NCBI GenBank assembly: GCA_963820035.1
Contig: CAWFYK010000009.1
Location: 1-64,000, forward strand
From: JAWWPG01 sp963820035
GTDB taxonomy: Bacteria > Actinomycetota > Actinomycetes > Propionibacteriales > Nocardioidaceae
DNA length: 64,000 nt
Direction: 5' to 3'
Below the pieces are notes generated by a model. The model had not been told where the DNA came from, searched no databases, and saw nothing but the letters and a program-made list of their open reading frames with translations. The translations under genes and the position numbers were made by a program. Numbering within the stretch: position 1 is the first letter of the stretch; each line of letters starts with the position of its first letter. Below, piece after piece: positions 27,531 through 35,976 of this stretch.

Positions 27531-28408
27531 CGGTCATCCTCCCGTTGGTTGAGTATCCACTCCCGGCTTGGCTGGCTCTTCTGATGGCCGAGCTCCCCAC
27601 CGATCCGGCCGCCATACGGCCGGCCGTGGTCGGCGTACTCGTCACGGATGAACGTCAGCTCCCACTCGTCGAGGGCGATCCCGGATCCGGTTCGCAGGAT
27701 CGCGGTCTCCACCTCGGCGCCATAGACACGGAGGCTGCCGGCGAGACCGGTGCGCACGAGCACGAAGTCGTCCTTCTCGTCGTGCCGGATCTCGGCGTGC
27801 AGAGGCTCCAGTCCGGCGAGCCGGATCTGGCAGTCGACACCGCTCCCGATCCTGGTGACCTCGTCGGTCAGCGCGAACTCCTTCGGCCGTTCCCCCCACT
27901 GCAGGTAGGGGCCGGGCGAGAGGCTGAGCCGCGGGTTGCCACCACGGTTGGGGTCATGGGTCGTCGTCACGGGTCGACGCCGACGACGCGCCATTGTCGG
28001 GGCGAGCGGGAACAACGTCGCCGGCGGGGCGAGAGCAGCCGCCGGCAGCGCGCCGCCGCTGGGGCCCTTCCGCCGACCGCGGATGAGCGACCAGAGTCCC
28101 GCCCCACGCTCGATGCGGATGTGGCGAGAGCCCGTGACGCGTCGCTGCAGCCACGAGGTCCGCGGCGATCCCAGTGTCACGAGCGGTCCGGCCGGAGTGA
28201 CCACACAGATCGACAGCCCGCGCTCGGCGAGCGCCCGGGCGACGCCACGGATGGCCGTCGAGTCGGCGCGCCCTGCGAAGAGATCCGGATGGCTGACCCG
28301 AAGCTCGAGCGCCTTGCCGGAGCCGGTCAGCAATCCCGTCACGAGCGGCGAGCCCGGAATGTCGACCGAGAACTCCAGATCGGCGTCGATGGTGAGGTCG
28401 GTGGCCAT
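27527..28408 (-). CDS. FHA-domain protein with unassigned N-terminal region
   Basis: 293 residues. The last 130 residues form an FHA-like phosphothreonine-binding fold: FALTDEVTRIGSGVDCQIRL (Arg and Ser at the usual contact positions), LEPLHAEIRHDEKDDFVLVR, GSLRVYGAEV, ILRTGSGIALDEWELTFI. The first 110 residues (MATDLTIDADLEFSVDIPGS, VSHPDLFAGRADSTAIRGVA, SICVVTPAGPLVTL) are a separate domain I cannot name. A basic linker (MARRRRRPVTTTHD) joins them. Position 28408 begins 4 bases after the stop of the 81-residue gene, so it is co-translated in the light/stress-type operon. No Ser/Thr kinase is adjacent. Confidence 0.8.
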   Translation of the reverse strand: MATDLTIDADLEFSVDIPGSPLVTGLLTGSGKALELRVSHPDLFAGRADSTAIRGVARALAERGLSICVVTPAGPLVTLGSPRTSWLQRRVTGSRHIRIERGAGLWSLIRGRRKGPSGGALPAAALAPPATLFPLAPTMARRRRRPVTTTHDPNRGGNPRLSLSPGPYLQWGERPKEFALTDEVTRIGSGVDCQIRLAGLEPLHAEIRHDEKDDFVLVRTGLAGSLRVYGAEVETAILRTGSGIALDEWELTFIRDEYADHGRPYGGRIGGELGHQKSQPSREWILNQREDDR

Positions 28409-28412
28409 CGCG

Positions 28413-28658
28413 TCAGGCGACGTGCTCGGTGGAGCTGCCGTGGTCCTTCGTGGTCACCTGCAGCGTCCCGTTGAGCTTCCACGTCGCCCGCGGGGCCTTG
28501 GGGCCGGTGTCGCGAGGAACCTCGACGGCCATGTCGATGAAGCGGTAGTTGATCGCGGCCTGGCGCCCGGTCAGGAAGGACCACATCTCCCGCCCGAGGT
28601 CGGTCCAGTCCAGCTGGTCGCCGGCCTCGTTGGTGGTCTGGGTCTGTGTCTCGGTCAT
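28413..28658 (-). CDS. 81-residue protein of unknown function, first gene of MerR-divergent operon
   Basis: ATG 28658 follows AAGGAGCGCAC. The product has a Thr/Gln-rich acidic start (MTETQTQTTNEAGDQLDW), a helix with LGREMWSFLTGRQAAINYRF, then strands IDMAVEVPRDTG and WKLNGTLQVTTKDHG. No signal peptide, membrane span or Cys pair is present. I do not recognise the family. As first gene of the operon and nearest to the operator, it is the best reporter of what MerR-DICT controls. Its C-terminal strands resemble the N-terminal strands of the FHA protein that follows, which could mean shared ancestry or a shared partner. Confidence 0.75.
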   Translation of the reverse strand: MTETQTQTTNEAGDQLDWTDLGREMWSFLTGRQAAINYRFIDMAVEVPRDTGPKAPRATWKLNGTLQVTTKDHGSSTEHVA

Positions 28659-28690
28659 GTGCGCTCCTTGGAATTGACATGCGAAGAAGT

Positions 28691-28717
28691 TAAACAACAT
28701 CTTCAACGATCTGTTTA
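28691..28717. promoter_or_regulatory. Inverted repeat in the divergent MerR-DICT promoter
   Basis: TAAACA (28691-28696) and TGTTTA (28712-28717) are exact inverted half-sites with a 15-base centre. They lie between the divergent start codons of the 81-residue gene and the MerR-DICT gene, which are 74 bases apart. This is the natural place for one dimer to control both directions. Confidence 0.55.
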
Positions 28718-28732
28718 GGTTAGAGTGTGAGT

Positions 28733-29632
28733 ATGCACCCCGAAGGCGGTCCACCGCAAGCCGCGACCTCGCAGACGGTCGCACCCGCCAGCCTGACCAT
28801 CGGCGACCTCGCGGAGCGGACCGGGCTGAAGCCGGCGACCCTGCGCATGTGGGAGACCCGGCACGGCTTTCCCCGAGCCGAGCGCCGCGACAGCGGTCAC
28901 CGCCGCTACGTCGAGAGCGACGTCGAGCTCGTGCGGCAAGTGATTCGGCGGCGAGACTCCGGAGCACGTCTCGAGATCGCCATCGCCGAAGCGGCCCTGA
29001 TCCAGGCAGCCGTCGCGGACCCTCCCGGCCCGCCCACCGTCTACGCCGTCATCCGCGCTCACTATCCGGCCCTGCAGCCTCAGCGACTCAAGAAGGCAAC
29101 GTTGATCGCCCTGTCGTGGGCCATCGAGGACGAGTGCTGTGCGCGTGCCGAGAGCCCGATCATCTTCGGCAGCTTCCAGCACGAGCGCTACTTCCGCGCG
29201 TCGGAGGAGCGCTGGACCGAGCTCGCCCGCATCGCCCGCTCGACCATCGTGTTCGCCAACTTCGCCAGCTCCACCGAGTCCGCCGCAGGCACCAGTCTCG
29301 TGCACCTTCCGGTGGATGCACCGATACGTCGGGAGTGGGCGGTGGTCTGTGATGCCCCCGACTACCCGGCTCTGCTGACCGCCTGGGAGCTGCCCGGCCA
29401 GTCGACCGTCCCGGACCGCCAGCGGCTCTTCGAAGCGATCTGGACGGTCGAGCCGGCCGCCGTACGTCTCGCGGCCCGCACGTGTGCGCAGGTGGCCTTG
29501 CATCTGGGCCACGCCGCTGCGGCTCCGCTCCTCTACGAGCTCGCCGGGAACCCACCCGCCCCGCCCGTCGAGCTGCAGCGTGCGATGACGTTGCTCAACC
29601 GGGTGGTCGCCTACGTCGACGGCTCCGACTGA
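28733..29632 (+). CDS. MerR-family regulator with DICT sensory domain
   Basis: 299 residues from ATG 28733 (GTG 28727 is an alternative; no clear ribosome binding site, so a leaderless start is possible). The MerR HTH is unmistakable: LTIGDLAERTGLKPATLRMW, ETRHGFPRAERRDSGHRRYV, then a helix VELVRQVIRRRD. The C-terminal half matches the DICT domain (IIFGSFQHERYFRASEERW, TIVFANFASSTESAAGTSLV, LPVDAPIRREWAVVCDAPDY), a fold proposed in comparative work to couple to light or redox signals. No B12-binding or photolyase gene is seen here. It probably controls the divergent operon. Confidence 0.85.
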   Translation: MHPEGGPPQAATSQTVAPASLTIGDLAERTGLKPATLRMWETRHGFPRAERRDSGHRRYVESDVELVRQVIRRRDSGARLEIAIAEAALIQAAVADPPGPPTVYAVIRAHYPALQPQRLKKATLIALSWAIEDECCARAESPIIFGSFQHERYFRASEERWTELARIARSTIVFANFASSTESAAGTSLVHLPVDAPIRREWAVVCDAPDYPALLTAWELPGQSTVPDRQRLFEAIWTVEPAAVRLAARTCAQVALHLGHAAAAPLLYELAGNPPAPPVELQRAMTLLNRVVAYVDGSD

Positions 29633-29748
29633 GGCGAGCCGTTGACCCGCGAAGCCACAGTGGCGCGCCGGAGTGACGGGTTCTAGTCTGGCGCGACCGC
29701 TGAGCATCGGTCATCTCGGCCGTCTCGGTCGTCTCGGAGGAGGGCACC

Positions 29749-30162
29749 ATGACGGAGTACCCCCAACTGCTCCACACCGTTCTCGACAGCACCAAGCCGC
29801 GCGAGCTCGCCGAGTTCTACCGCGAGTTGCTCGGTCTGCACTACCGGCCCGGCGACGAACCGCCCGCGGACGGCGCTCCTGACGAGGCGGACTGGCTCGT
29901 GTTGCTGGACTCCGAAGGGACGCGCAGGCTGGCGTTCCAGGAGGTCGATCGACTGACGCAGACCACCTGGCCCGAGCACGACGTGCCGATGCAGCTGCAC
30001 GTCGACTACACGGTGTCGAGCCATGCCGAGCTAGACCGGCAGCGAGAGAGAGCAGAAGCCTTGGGCGCAAGGGTTGTGCTCGACCGGACCCACGACGCTG
30101 ACGAGCCGCTCTATGTCTTCGCGGACCCGTCGGGCCACCCGTTCTGCATCTTCGTCGCGTGA
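29749..30162 (+). CDS. VOC family protein
   Basis: 137 residues from ATG 29749 after GGAGG. The first module begins LLHTVLDSTKPRELAEFYRE, LLGLHYRPGDEPP, LVLLDSEGTRRLAFQEVDRL. The second has MQLHVDYTVSSHAELDRQRE, RAEALGARVVLDRTHDADEP and VFADPSGHPFCIFVA, with the usual terminal Glu replaced. VOC metal ligands can be traced only partly (His119-type sites reduced), so it may bind rather than convert its ligand. It stands alone after the MerR-DICT gene. Confidence 0.85.
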   Translation: MTEYPQLLHTVLDSTKPRELAEFYRELLGLHYRPGDEPPADGAPDEADWLVLLDSEGTRRLAFQEVDRLTQTTWPEHDVPMQLHVDYTVSSHAELDRQRERAEALGARVVLDRTHDADEPLYVFADPSGHPFCIFVA

Positions 30163-30257
30163 CACCACGGAGCCGATGCACCTCAGAGGTGTACGGCGGC
30201 CGCGGCCGCCACCGACGCCGTCCTCGACAGCGCGGCTAGGACAGGGTCGGTCTGAAC

Positions 30258-30565
30258 TCACGGTGTGTTCGTCCGCGTGTAACGGACGCCATCCGAGCGT
30301 GCTGACCTGGTACCTCCGCTGATGGTCAGGGGCCCTGCGGAGTACATCGCTTGGTTCTTGACGGAACCATGGGGCGGCTTGCCGACCGCGAAGACGGAGA
30401 CCGCCTTCTTGCCGATGACGGAGCAGGAGATGTAGTCGCCCACCATCGCGCCGCCCGACTGAGCGAGCCAGCTGAGTGTCATGGGTCCGGCCACGGTCTT
30501 CGGGGCGCTCCAGTGGTGGACGCGGCCACGAGGGTGATGACAGCGACGGTCAGGCGACGATGCAT
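30258..30565 (-). pseudogene. Remnant of a secreted protein: signal peptide joined to a C-terminal fragment
   Basis: ATG 30565 gives a short signal peptide (MHRRLTVAVITLVAAST). One frame change later the sequence is TVAGPMTLSWLAQSGGAMVG, DYISCSVIGKKAVSVFAVGK and MYSAGPLTISGG, which resembles the C-terminal repeat of exported sialidase-like propellers. The central several hundred residues that should lie between are missing, so this is a deletion remnant of about 100 codons. It ends at 30258. Confidence 0.45.
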
Positions 30566-30758
30566 CGAGACTCCCGTTCGAGTACCAAACGCGGGCATCA
30601 CCCGCGCGCCCGGGCAGCCCGAGCCCTCGCATGCTATTCCCGGCCCACGCGGGAGCAGCAAGACCTCCGGGCAGGCTTTGCCGGCGGGCAGCTGTGGACG
30701 CCGTGAATACGACGGCTGGATGCTTCTGTTTAGGACGTCGTCTTGACAGGGTGATCAC

Positions 30759-31778
30759 GTGACTGGATTCGTTCCGGGGCTCGAGCTGAGCCGGGAGTTC
30801 TACCACGTGCTCGTGCAGCCCATCCTGGCTGCCAACTTTTCAGGGCTTCCCCACAGTGCCGCGCTAGTCGGTCGCGGGTCCGAGGTGCTGGGATTCGACG
30901 ACGAGATGTCGACCGACCACGACTGGGGGCCGCACGTCCTGCTCTTCCTGCGCGAGGATGACCGGGCTCGCCATGGCGATGACGTCGACGACATTCTGCA
31001 GCGAGAACTGCCGCCGACCTTCCGGGGTCGTCCGGTCCATCACGAGATCCACACCGTGCGTGGCTTGTGTCAGGGCCGCCTCGCCATTGACATCGAGGGC
31101 GAGATCGAGGCGGCCGACTGGCTGACCCTCCCCGAGCAGGGTCTTCGGATGTTCACGGCGGGCGAGGTGTTCCATGACGACGTCGGCCTGCAGGTCGCCC
31201 GCGATCGCCTTGCCTACTATCCCGACGACGTCTGGCTCTATCTGCTGATGGCGGGCTGGTGGCGCGTCCATCCGGAAGTCAACCTGATCGGCAGGGCGGG
31301 CGCTGTGGGTGATGAACTGGGGTCCGCGCTGATCGGCTCACGGCTCGTGTCGGACCTGATGCGACTTTGCTTCTTGATGGAGCGGCAGTACGCGCCGTAC
31401 TCGAAGTGGTTCGGCACGGCGTTTTCGCGGCTGAGGTGCGGTCCCGACCTCACACCGACCTTGTGGAGCGTCGTTCGGGCCGAGACGTGGCAGGCACGAG
31501 AGGACGCGCTGCTGACGGCCTACGAGAAGATGGCGACGTTGCACAACGGGCTCCAGCTCACCGAGCCGGTGACCACCCACGTCGAGCAGATGTGGGACCG
31601 GCCGTTCAAGGTCGCCTGGGCCGACTTCCCGGGTCTGCTGCGCGCCAAGATCCAGGATCCGGCCGTCGTACGCATCGCGGACAGGTGGCCCGTCGGTCCC
31701 GTCGACCAGCTCCGAGACCTGCTCTGGCCCGCCGGGAACCGCCATCTATTGCTGCACGTGTTCGAACCCGAGGCCTGA
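30759..31778 (+). CDS. DUF4037 protein (nucleotidyltransferase-like)
   Basis: 339 residues from GTG 30759. The N-terminal half carries a nucleotidyltransferase-type core: LPHSAALVGRGSEVLGFDDE, MSTDHDWGPHVLLFLRED (the Asp-His-Asp near residue 50 is a plausible metal site). The C-terminal DUF4037 helical domain begins LAYYPDDVWLYLLMAGWW and includes VNLIGRAGAVGDELGSALIG, LMRLCFLMERQYAPYSKWFG and WAREDALLTAYEKM-type helices. Family members are unassigned but resemble small-molecule nucleotidyltransferases. It stands alone, ending at an inverted-repeat terminator. Confidence 0.8.
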   Translation: MTGFVPGLELSREFYHVLVQPILAANFSGLPHSAALVGRGSEVLGFDDEMSTDHDWGPHVLLFLREDDRARHGDDVDDILQRELPPTFRGRPVHHEIHTVRGLCQGRLAIDIEGEIEAADWLTLPEQGLRMFTAGEVFHDDVGLQVARDRLAYYPDDVWLYLLMAGWWRVHPEVNLIGRAGAVGDELGSALIGSRLVSDLMRLCFLMERQYAPYSKWFGTAFSRLRCGPDLTPTLWSVVRAETWQAREDALLTAYEKMATLHNGLQLTEPVTTHVEQMWDRPFKVAWADFPGLLRAKIQDPAVVRIADRWPVGPVDQLRDLLWPAGNRHLLLHVFEPEA

Positions 31779-31832
31779 CCCAGCTCGCTCGTCAGCCTCC
31801 CGACCTGCTCGGAGCGCCTGTTTCTCCCCCGC

Positions 31833-31889
31833 GAATTGCGGGAAAGCGCAGGTATCCATGGCCTCAGAACCTGCGTTTTCCCGCAATTC
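31833..31889. repeat. Long palindromic hairpin, REP-like, after the DUF4037 gene
   Basis: GAATTGCGGGAAAGCGCAGG begins the left arm (31833-31853); the right arm is 31868-31889. The arms pair over about 20 bases with a 14-base loop. The same core (TGCGGGAAA..GCAGGTT) recurs as a hairpin at 62088-62134 after a different gene, so this is a dispersed element. It can also serve as a bidirectional terminator between the convergent DUF4037 and kinase genes. Confidence 0.75.
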
Positions 31890-31918
31890 AGTCAGCCCGG
31901 AGTGCTGGCCAACCGGAG

Positions 31919-33352
31919 TCAGGCGGTCTCCGCGATCTGAGGCCCTTCAAGGGGCAGCCGCACGGTGAAGGTGGTGTCGCCCGGCTCCGACGTCACTGTG
32001 AGGTAGCCGCGGTGCTTGTTCACCACGATGCGCCATGCAATGTCGAGGCCCAGCCCGGTCCCGTGGCCGATCGGCTTCGTGGTGAAGAACGGCTCGAAGA
32101 TCCGGTCCTTCACCTCGGGTGGGATCCCGGCGCCCGTGTCGCTGACCTGCACGATCGCGTACTCGTCGTCGTGCAGCGTGCGGACCGTCAGCCGGCCCTC
32201 AGGTCCCATCGCCTGCACCGCGTTGTCGATCAGATTGGTCCAGACCTGGTTGAGCTCGGCGGGATATGACGGCACCGGCGGCAGGGACTCGTCGTAGTCC
32301 TTGACGACCGTGACGCCAGGTGGGATCTTGCCGGCCAGCATGACCAGCGTGCTGTCGAGCAGGTCGCGCAGGTCGGCGTTCTGGTGAGGCGAGCGATCCA
32401 TCTGCGAGTATTGTTTGGCGGCCTCGAGCAGCGTGGAGATCCGCGTGGTGGAGTCGGTGATCTCCTTCATGAGCAGCTCGGTGTCCACTGTGTAGTAGAG
32501 CCAGTGGACGGCGCCGCCGAGCGAGTCGGGTGGCGCCGCGTTGGCGAGCACGTCCAGCCACTCAACGTCGATGCCGGCCTGCACGAACGTCGGGGCGAGC
32601 TCGTAGGCCCCCGGGACGTCGTGGCCGTCCAGCCAGTCGCTGAGCTCGTCCTCGCGGTCCGCGGAGTCGATGGCAGACAGCTTGGGTGCCTCGGCGACGC
32701 GTTGGGCCGCGTCGTCCTGGAACTTGATCAAGGTCTGGAGGGCCGCCTCGTCGAGGTTGCCGGACGCCAGCGCCGACAGCTTCTCCCGCATCTTCGACAC
32801 CCGCTGCTGAAGCGTGGCCGTGGCGCGCACCGCGGCGGCGGCCGGGTTGTTGAGCTCGTGGGTGAGCCCGGCCGACAGTGACCCGAGCGCGAGCAGCCGC
32901 TCCCGCTGCGAGATGGTGCGCTGCCGGGTCGTGTAGCCCTGGAAGAGACCGGTGAGCAGATGTTGCGCCATCGGGAACCACTGCTCCATGACGTCGCGCA
33001 GCACGGAGGCGTCCATCTGGAAGAATTGAGTCTTCTCCGTCACGCGGACCGACTGGTCGTAGACCTGGGGCACCAGGTCGCCGAGGTACGCCGTCCACGC
33101 GCCCACATACGCACCCCGGAACGAGGTCCGGTTGACCTCGACCTCGTCGTCGCCGACCTTGCGGGACATCACCAGGGTGCCCTCGAGCAGGACATAGAAG
33201 CAGGTCGAGTCCTCGCCCTGCCGGTAGAGCCAGCCAGGCTCGACCTCCACGATCTGACCGTGCTCGCAGAGATAGTCGAGCCGCTCATCGGACAGCGACT
33301 CGAACAGGAACAGCGTGCGGAGGAGCTCGGGCGTGCAGTCCGGGATGGTCAT
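31919..33352 (-). CDS. Histidine kinase with N-terminal cyclic-nucleotide-binding domain
   Basis: 477 residues. A cNMP-binding/CRP-type jelly roll occupies about residues 10-130 (LFLFESLSDERLDYLCEHGQ, EPGWLYRQGEDSTCFYVLLE, GTLVMSRKVGDDEVEVNRTS). The dimerisation helix contains LGSLSAGLTHELNNPAAAAV with His165. After a long helical insert comes the HATPase: NQVWTNLIDNAVQAM (N box), VSDTGAGIPPEVKDRIFEPF (G1) and GHGTGLGLDIAWRIV (G2). No membrane span is present, so it is a soluble sensor. Its gene lies 16 bases after a response regulator fused to a flavoprotein, its probable partner. Confidence 0.92.
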   Translation of the reverse strand: MTIPDCTPELLRTLFLFESLSDERLDYLCEHGQIVEVEPGWLYRQGEDSTCFYVLLEGTLVMSRKVGDDEVEVNRTSFRGAYVGAWTAYLGDLVPQVYDQSVRVTEKTQFFQMDASVLRDVMEQWFPMAQHLLTGLFQGYTTRQRTISQRERLLALGSLSAGLTHELNNPAAAAVRATATLQQRVSKMREKLSALASGNLDEAALQTLIKFQDDAAQRVAEAPKLSAIDSADREDELSDWLDGHDVPGAYELAPTFVQAGIDVEWLDVLANAAPPDSLGGAVHWLYYTVDTELLMKEITDSTTRISTLLEAAKQYSQMDRSPHQNADLRDLLDSTLVMLAGKIPPGVTVVKDYDESLPPVPSYPAELNQVWTNLIDNAVQAMGPEGRLTVRTLHDDEYAIVQVSDTGAGIPPEVKDRIFEPFFTTKPIGHGTGLGLDIAWRIVVNKHRGYLTVTSEPGDTTFTVRLPLEGPQIAETA

Positions 33353-33368
33353 GTGCTGCTCCTGCGTC

Positions 33369-35084
33369 TCATAGCTTCTCGAGGTAGCGGTGGACCAGCA
33401 TCACGGCCATCGCCCCTTCTCCCACGGCGGAGGCGACGCGTTTCACCGACTCCGCCCGGACGTCTCCCGCGACGAACACCCCGGGGACGCTGGTCTCGAG
33501 GTGGTAGGGGTCGCGGTCGAGCGTCCAGCCCCGCGGCCGCTCGGACTCGACCATCAGGTCGGGCCCGGCGTACACGAAGCCGTGGTCGTCGCGCATCACC
33601 GACTCGTCGAGCCAATCGGTGCGTGGCGCCGCTCCGATGAAGATGAACAACCACTGGGTGTCAACTGATTCCTTCTCACCGGAGATGGCGTCCAGCAACG
33701 TGAGACCCTCGAGATGGTCGGTGCCGTGTGCCTCGATGACGGTGGTGCAGGTGCGGACCTGGATGTTGGTGGTCGCGTCGATCTGATCGATGAGGTAGGA
33801 CGACATCGACGAGACCAGCGACGGTCCCCGGACCAGCATGGTGACCGAGCGACATCGCTGCGCGAAGTGGATCGCAGCCTGGCCGGCGGAGTTGGCGCCA
33901 CCCACGATGTAGACGTCCTGGTCGGCGCAGCTGATCGCCTCGGTGAGCGCAGCGCCATAGAAGACGCCGCGGCCGGCCAGCGCCTCGGCTCCCGGTGCGT
34001 CGAGCTGGCGGTAGGCGACTCCGGTGGCCAGGATCGCCGTATGCGCCTCGACAGCTCCCCCGTCGGCGAACCGTACGACGCGTGCGGCGCCACGGATCTC
34101 GACGGCGCTGACCTCGCGGGCGCTGACGATCTCGGCGCCGAACTTGATGGCCTGGCGCCGTGCCCGCTCGGCGAGCTGAGAGCCGGAGATCCCGTCGGGG
34201 AAGCCCAGGTAGTTCTCGATGCGCGAGCTCTGACCTGCCTGCCCGCCGGTCGCCGTACGCTCGACCAACACTGTGCGCAGACCCTCGGAGGCCGCGTAGA
34301 CAGCGGCTCCCAGGCCGGCCGGTCCCCCGCCGACCACGATGACGTCGTAGAAGTCCTCGGCCGGGTCGGTCGAGAGGCCCACCCGGGCGGCGATCTCGGC
34401 GTCGGTCGGTGACGCGAGCGGCTCGCCCGTCGGCGTGATGACCACCGGGATGCCGTCCTCGGTCGCACCGGCCGCGGCCAGCAACCGGGCTCCCTCCGGC
34501 TCGGTGCTCGCATACCAGCGGTAGGGGACGCGGTTACGGGCCAGGAAGTCGCGGACCTCGAACGACCGCGACGACCAGCGGTGACCGATCACCTTGGTCT
34601 CGGGCACCGGCGAGTGCCCCTGCGCCTTCCATGTCTCCAGCAAGTCGCTCACGACCGGATAGAGCTTCTCCTCCGGCGGGTCCCACGGCTTGAGCAGGTA
34701 GTGGTCGACGTCCACCAGGTTGATCGCCTGGATCGCCGCATCCGTGTCGGCGTACGCCGTGAGCAGCACCCGCCTGGCGAACGGGAAGATGTCCATGGCC
34801 TGCTCGAGGAACTCGATGCCGTTCATCTGGGGCATCCGGTAGTCGGCCAGGATCACCGCCACCTGTTCACCACGGAGCTTGAGCTCGCGCAGCGCCTCGA
34901 GCGCCTGGTCCCCACTCTCACCGCGCACGATCCGGTGCTCTGCGCCGTATTCGCGGCGCAGGTCGCGGGCAATCGCGCGGGAGACGCTCGGGTCGTCATC
35001 GACGGTGACGATCGCCGCACGCGCGGGGTGCTGTTCGGTTCCGGGCAACGGGACTCCTTCCCGCGCCGAGGGCGCTGGGACCAC
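33369..35084 (-). CDS. Response regulator fused to thioredoxin-reductase-like FAD protein
   Basis: 571 residues. A REC domain spans about 22-150 (AIVTVDDDPSVSRAIARDLR; phospho-Asp in VILADYRMPQMNG; VDHYLLKPWDPPEEK). A cysteine-free glutaredoxin-like segment follows (VRDFLARNRVPYRWYAST, IPVVITPTGEPLASPTDAEI). The FAD/NAD module begins DVIVVGGGPAGLGAAVYAAS and continues GGQAGQSSRIENYLGFPDGI, with a second Rossmann motif VYIVGGANSAGQAAIHFAQR and VPGVFVAGDVRAESVKRVAS. The place of the redox-active Cys-X2-Cys of thioredoxin reductases reads GVFYGAALTEAISCADQD, so no disulfide chemistry is expected. This is a known but little-studied fusion; it likely couples phosphorylation to flavin redox state. 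Confidence 0.92.
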   Translation of the reverse strand: MVPAPSAREGVPLPGTEQHPARAAIVTVDDDPSVSRAIARDLRREYGAEHRIVRGESGDQALEALRELKLRGEQVAVILADYRMPQMNGIEFLEQAMDIFPFARRVLLTAYADTDAAIQAINLVDVDHYLLKPWDPPEEKLYPVVSDLLETWKAQGHSPVPETKVIGHRWSSRSFEVRDFLARNRVPYRWYASTEPEGARLLAAAGATEDGIPVVITPTGEPLASPTDAEIAARVGLSTDPAEDFYDVIVVGGGPAGLGAAVYAASEGLRTVLVERTATGGQAGQSSRIENYLGFPDGISGSQLAERARRQAIKFGAEIVSAREVSAVEIRGAARVVRFADGGAVEAHTAILATGVAYRQLDAPGAEALAGRGVFYGAALTEAISCADQDVYIVGGANSAGQAAIHFAQRCRSVTMLVRGPSLVSSMSSYLIDQIDATTNIQVRTCTTVIEAHGTDHLEGLTLLDAISGEKESVDTQWLFIFIGAAPRTDWLDESVMRDDHGFVYAGPDLMVESERPRGWTLDRDPYHLETSVPGVFVAGDVRAESVKRVASAVGEGAMAVMLVHRYLEKL

Positions 35085-35174
35085 CTGATCGATCTCTGCC
35101 GATTCTAGGTGCGCCGGCGAGGCCGGGAAGTCCCGTCTCGGAGCCGGACGGCTCCGATCAGGCCACCAGCGCGG

Positions 35175-35786
35175 TCATCGCGGTGACGCCTTCGGTGGCT
35201 TCAGCGCCACGTTGTCGAGATCGTCGACATCGATGCCGCCCGCGAACTCCGCCCGGATGAGCAGGGAGCTGAGGGAGCCCAATGCCTTCTGCATGTCGGC
35301 CCGGGTGGCCGGCACGGAACCGTTGAGCCAGCCCTTCTCCCTGAGCGACACCCGGTAATGGGTCCAGTCCGCCGTCGGGTCGTTGGCCGTGTTGAAGGTG
35401 AGCCGGAGCCCGCCACCCTTGAGAATCACGTCGCTGGCATCGAGGGCGCGTCCGGTCGTCTCCTGCCGGAGGTCGAACTGGACCGAGCCGCCGTAGGCCG
35501 CGCTCTGGTCTCCGAGGAACTTCGCCGGAGCGCTCCAATACATGAAGCCACCCAGCCCGCCGTCAGTGGTCTGGATGAAACCGCCAGGGTTCCCGCCGGT
35601 GCTGACGTAGGTCGGGTCCGGCGAGACCGGATCCCCTGTGACCAGCCAACTTTCGGAGTTGTGCGTGAACCGGCTGGCCACCCCGACCTTCGGGCTCGCA
35701 TCGGCGCTGCCGACACCGATCGCCACCATGCTCAGCACGACGGCCGCCGAGAGCCCCGATGTCGGAACCCCCCAGATCTTCCTCAT
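35175..35786 (-). CDS. Secreted laminin-B (IV)-type domain protein
   Basis: 203 residues from ATG 35786 after GGGAGG. A signal peptide is followed by VSTGGNPGGFIQTTDGGLGG, MYWSAPAKFLGDQSAAYGGS, VQFDLRQETTGRALDASDVI, LRLTFNTANDPTADWTHYRV and LIRAEFAGGIDVDDLDNVAL. These are the strands of a laminin IV (laminin B) beta-sandwich, a domain usual in animals but scattered in actinobacteria, where it probably binds carbohydrate or cell-envelope polymers. It stands alone between two opposed genes. Confidence 0.8.
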   Translation of the reverse strand: MRKIWGVPTSGLSAAVVLSMVAIGVGSADASPKVGVASRFTHNSESWLVTGDPVSPDPTYVSTGGNPGGFIQTTDGGLGGFMYWSAPAKFLGDQSAAYGGSVQFDLRQETTGRALDASDVILKGGGLRLTFNTANDPTADWTHYRVSLREKGWLNGSVPATRADMQKALGSLSSLLIRAEFAGGIDVDDLDNVALKPPKASPR

Positions 35787-35976
35787 ATCACCCTCCCCGG
35801 AGTCAGAAGACTGCGCGAAGCGTAACCCCGTGCTGGCCGCGGCACAAGCAATCTCCCCGTGCGCACTCGCGGCGGGATTCCGGACTCTCGGGACTTTCGT
35901 TTGAGGAGCGGAAAGACTCTCGGTCGGGACATGCGAATCGCTCGCCAGCATCCCCGCCGTGAGGAATGCTGGGACC

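Noticed and set aside
33369..35084. Naming the flavoprotein trxB
   Set aside because: The Cys-X2-Cys active site is missing, so thioredoxin reductase activity is not supported.
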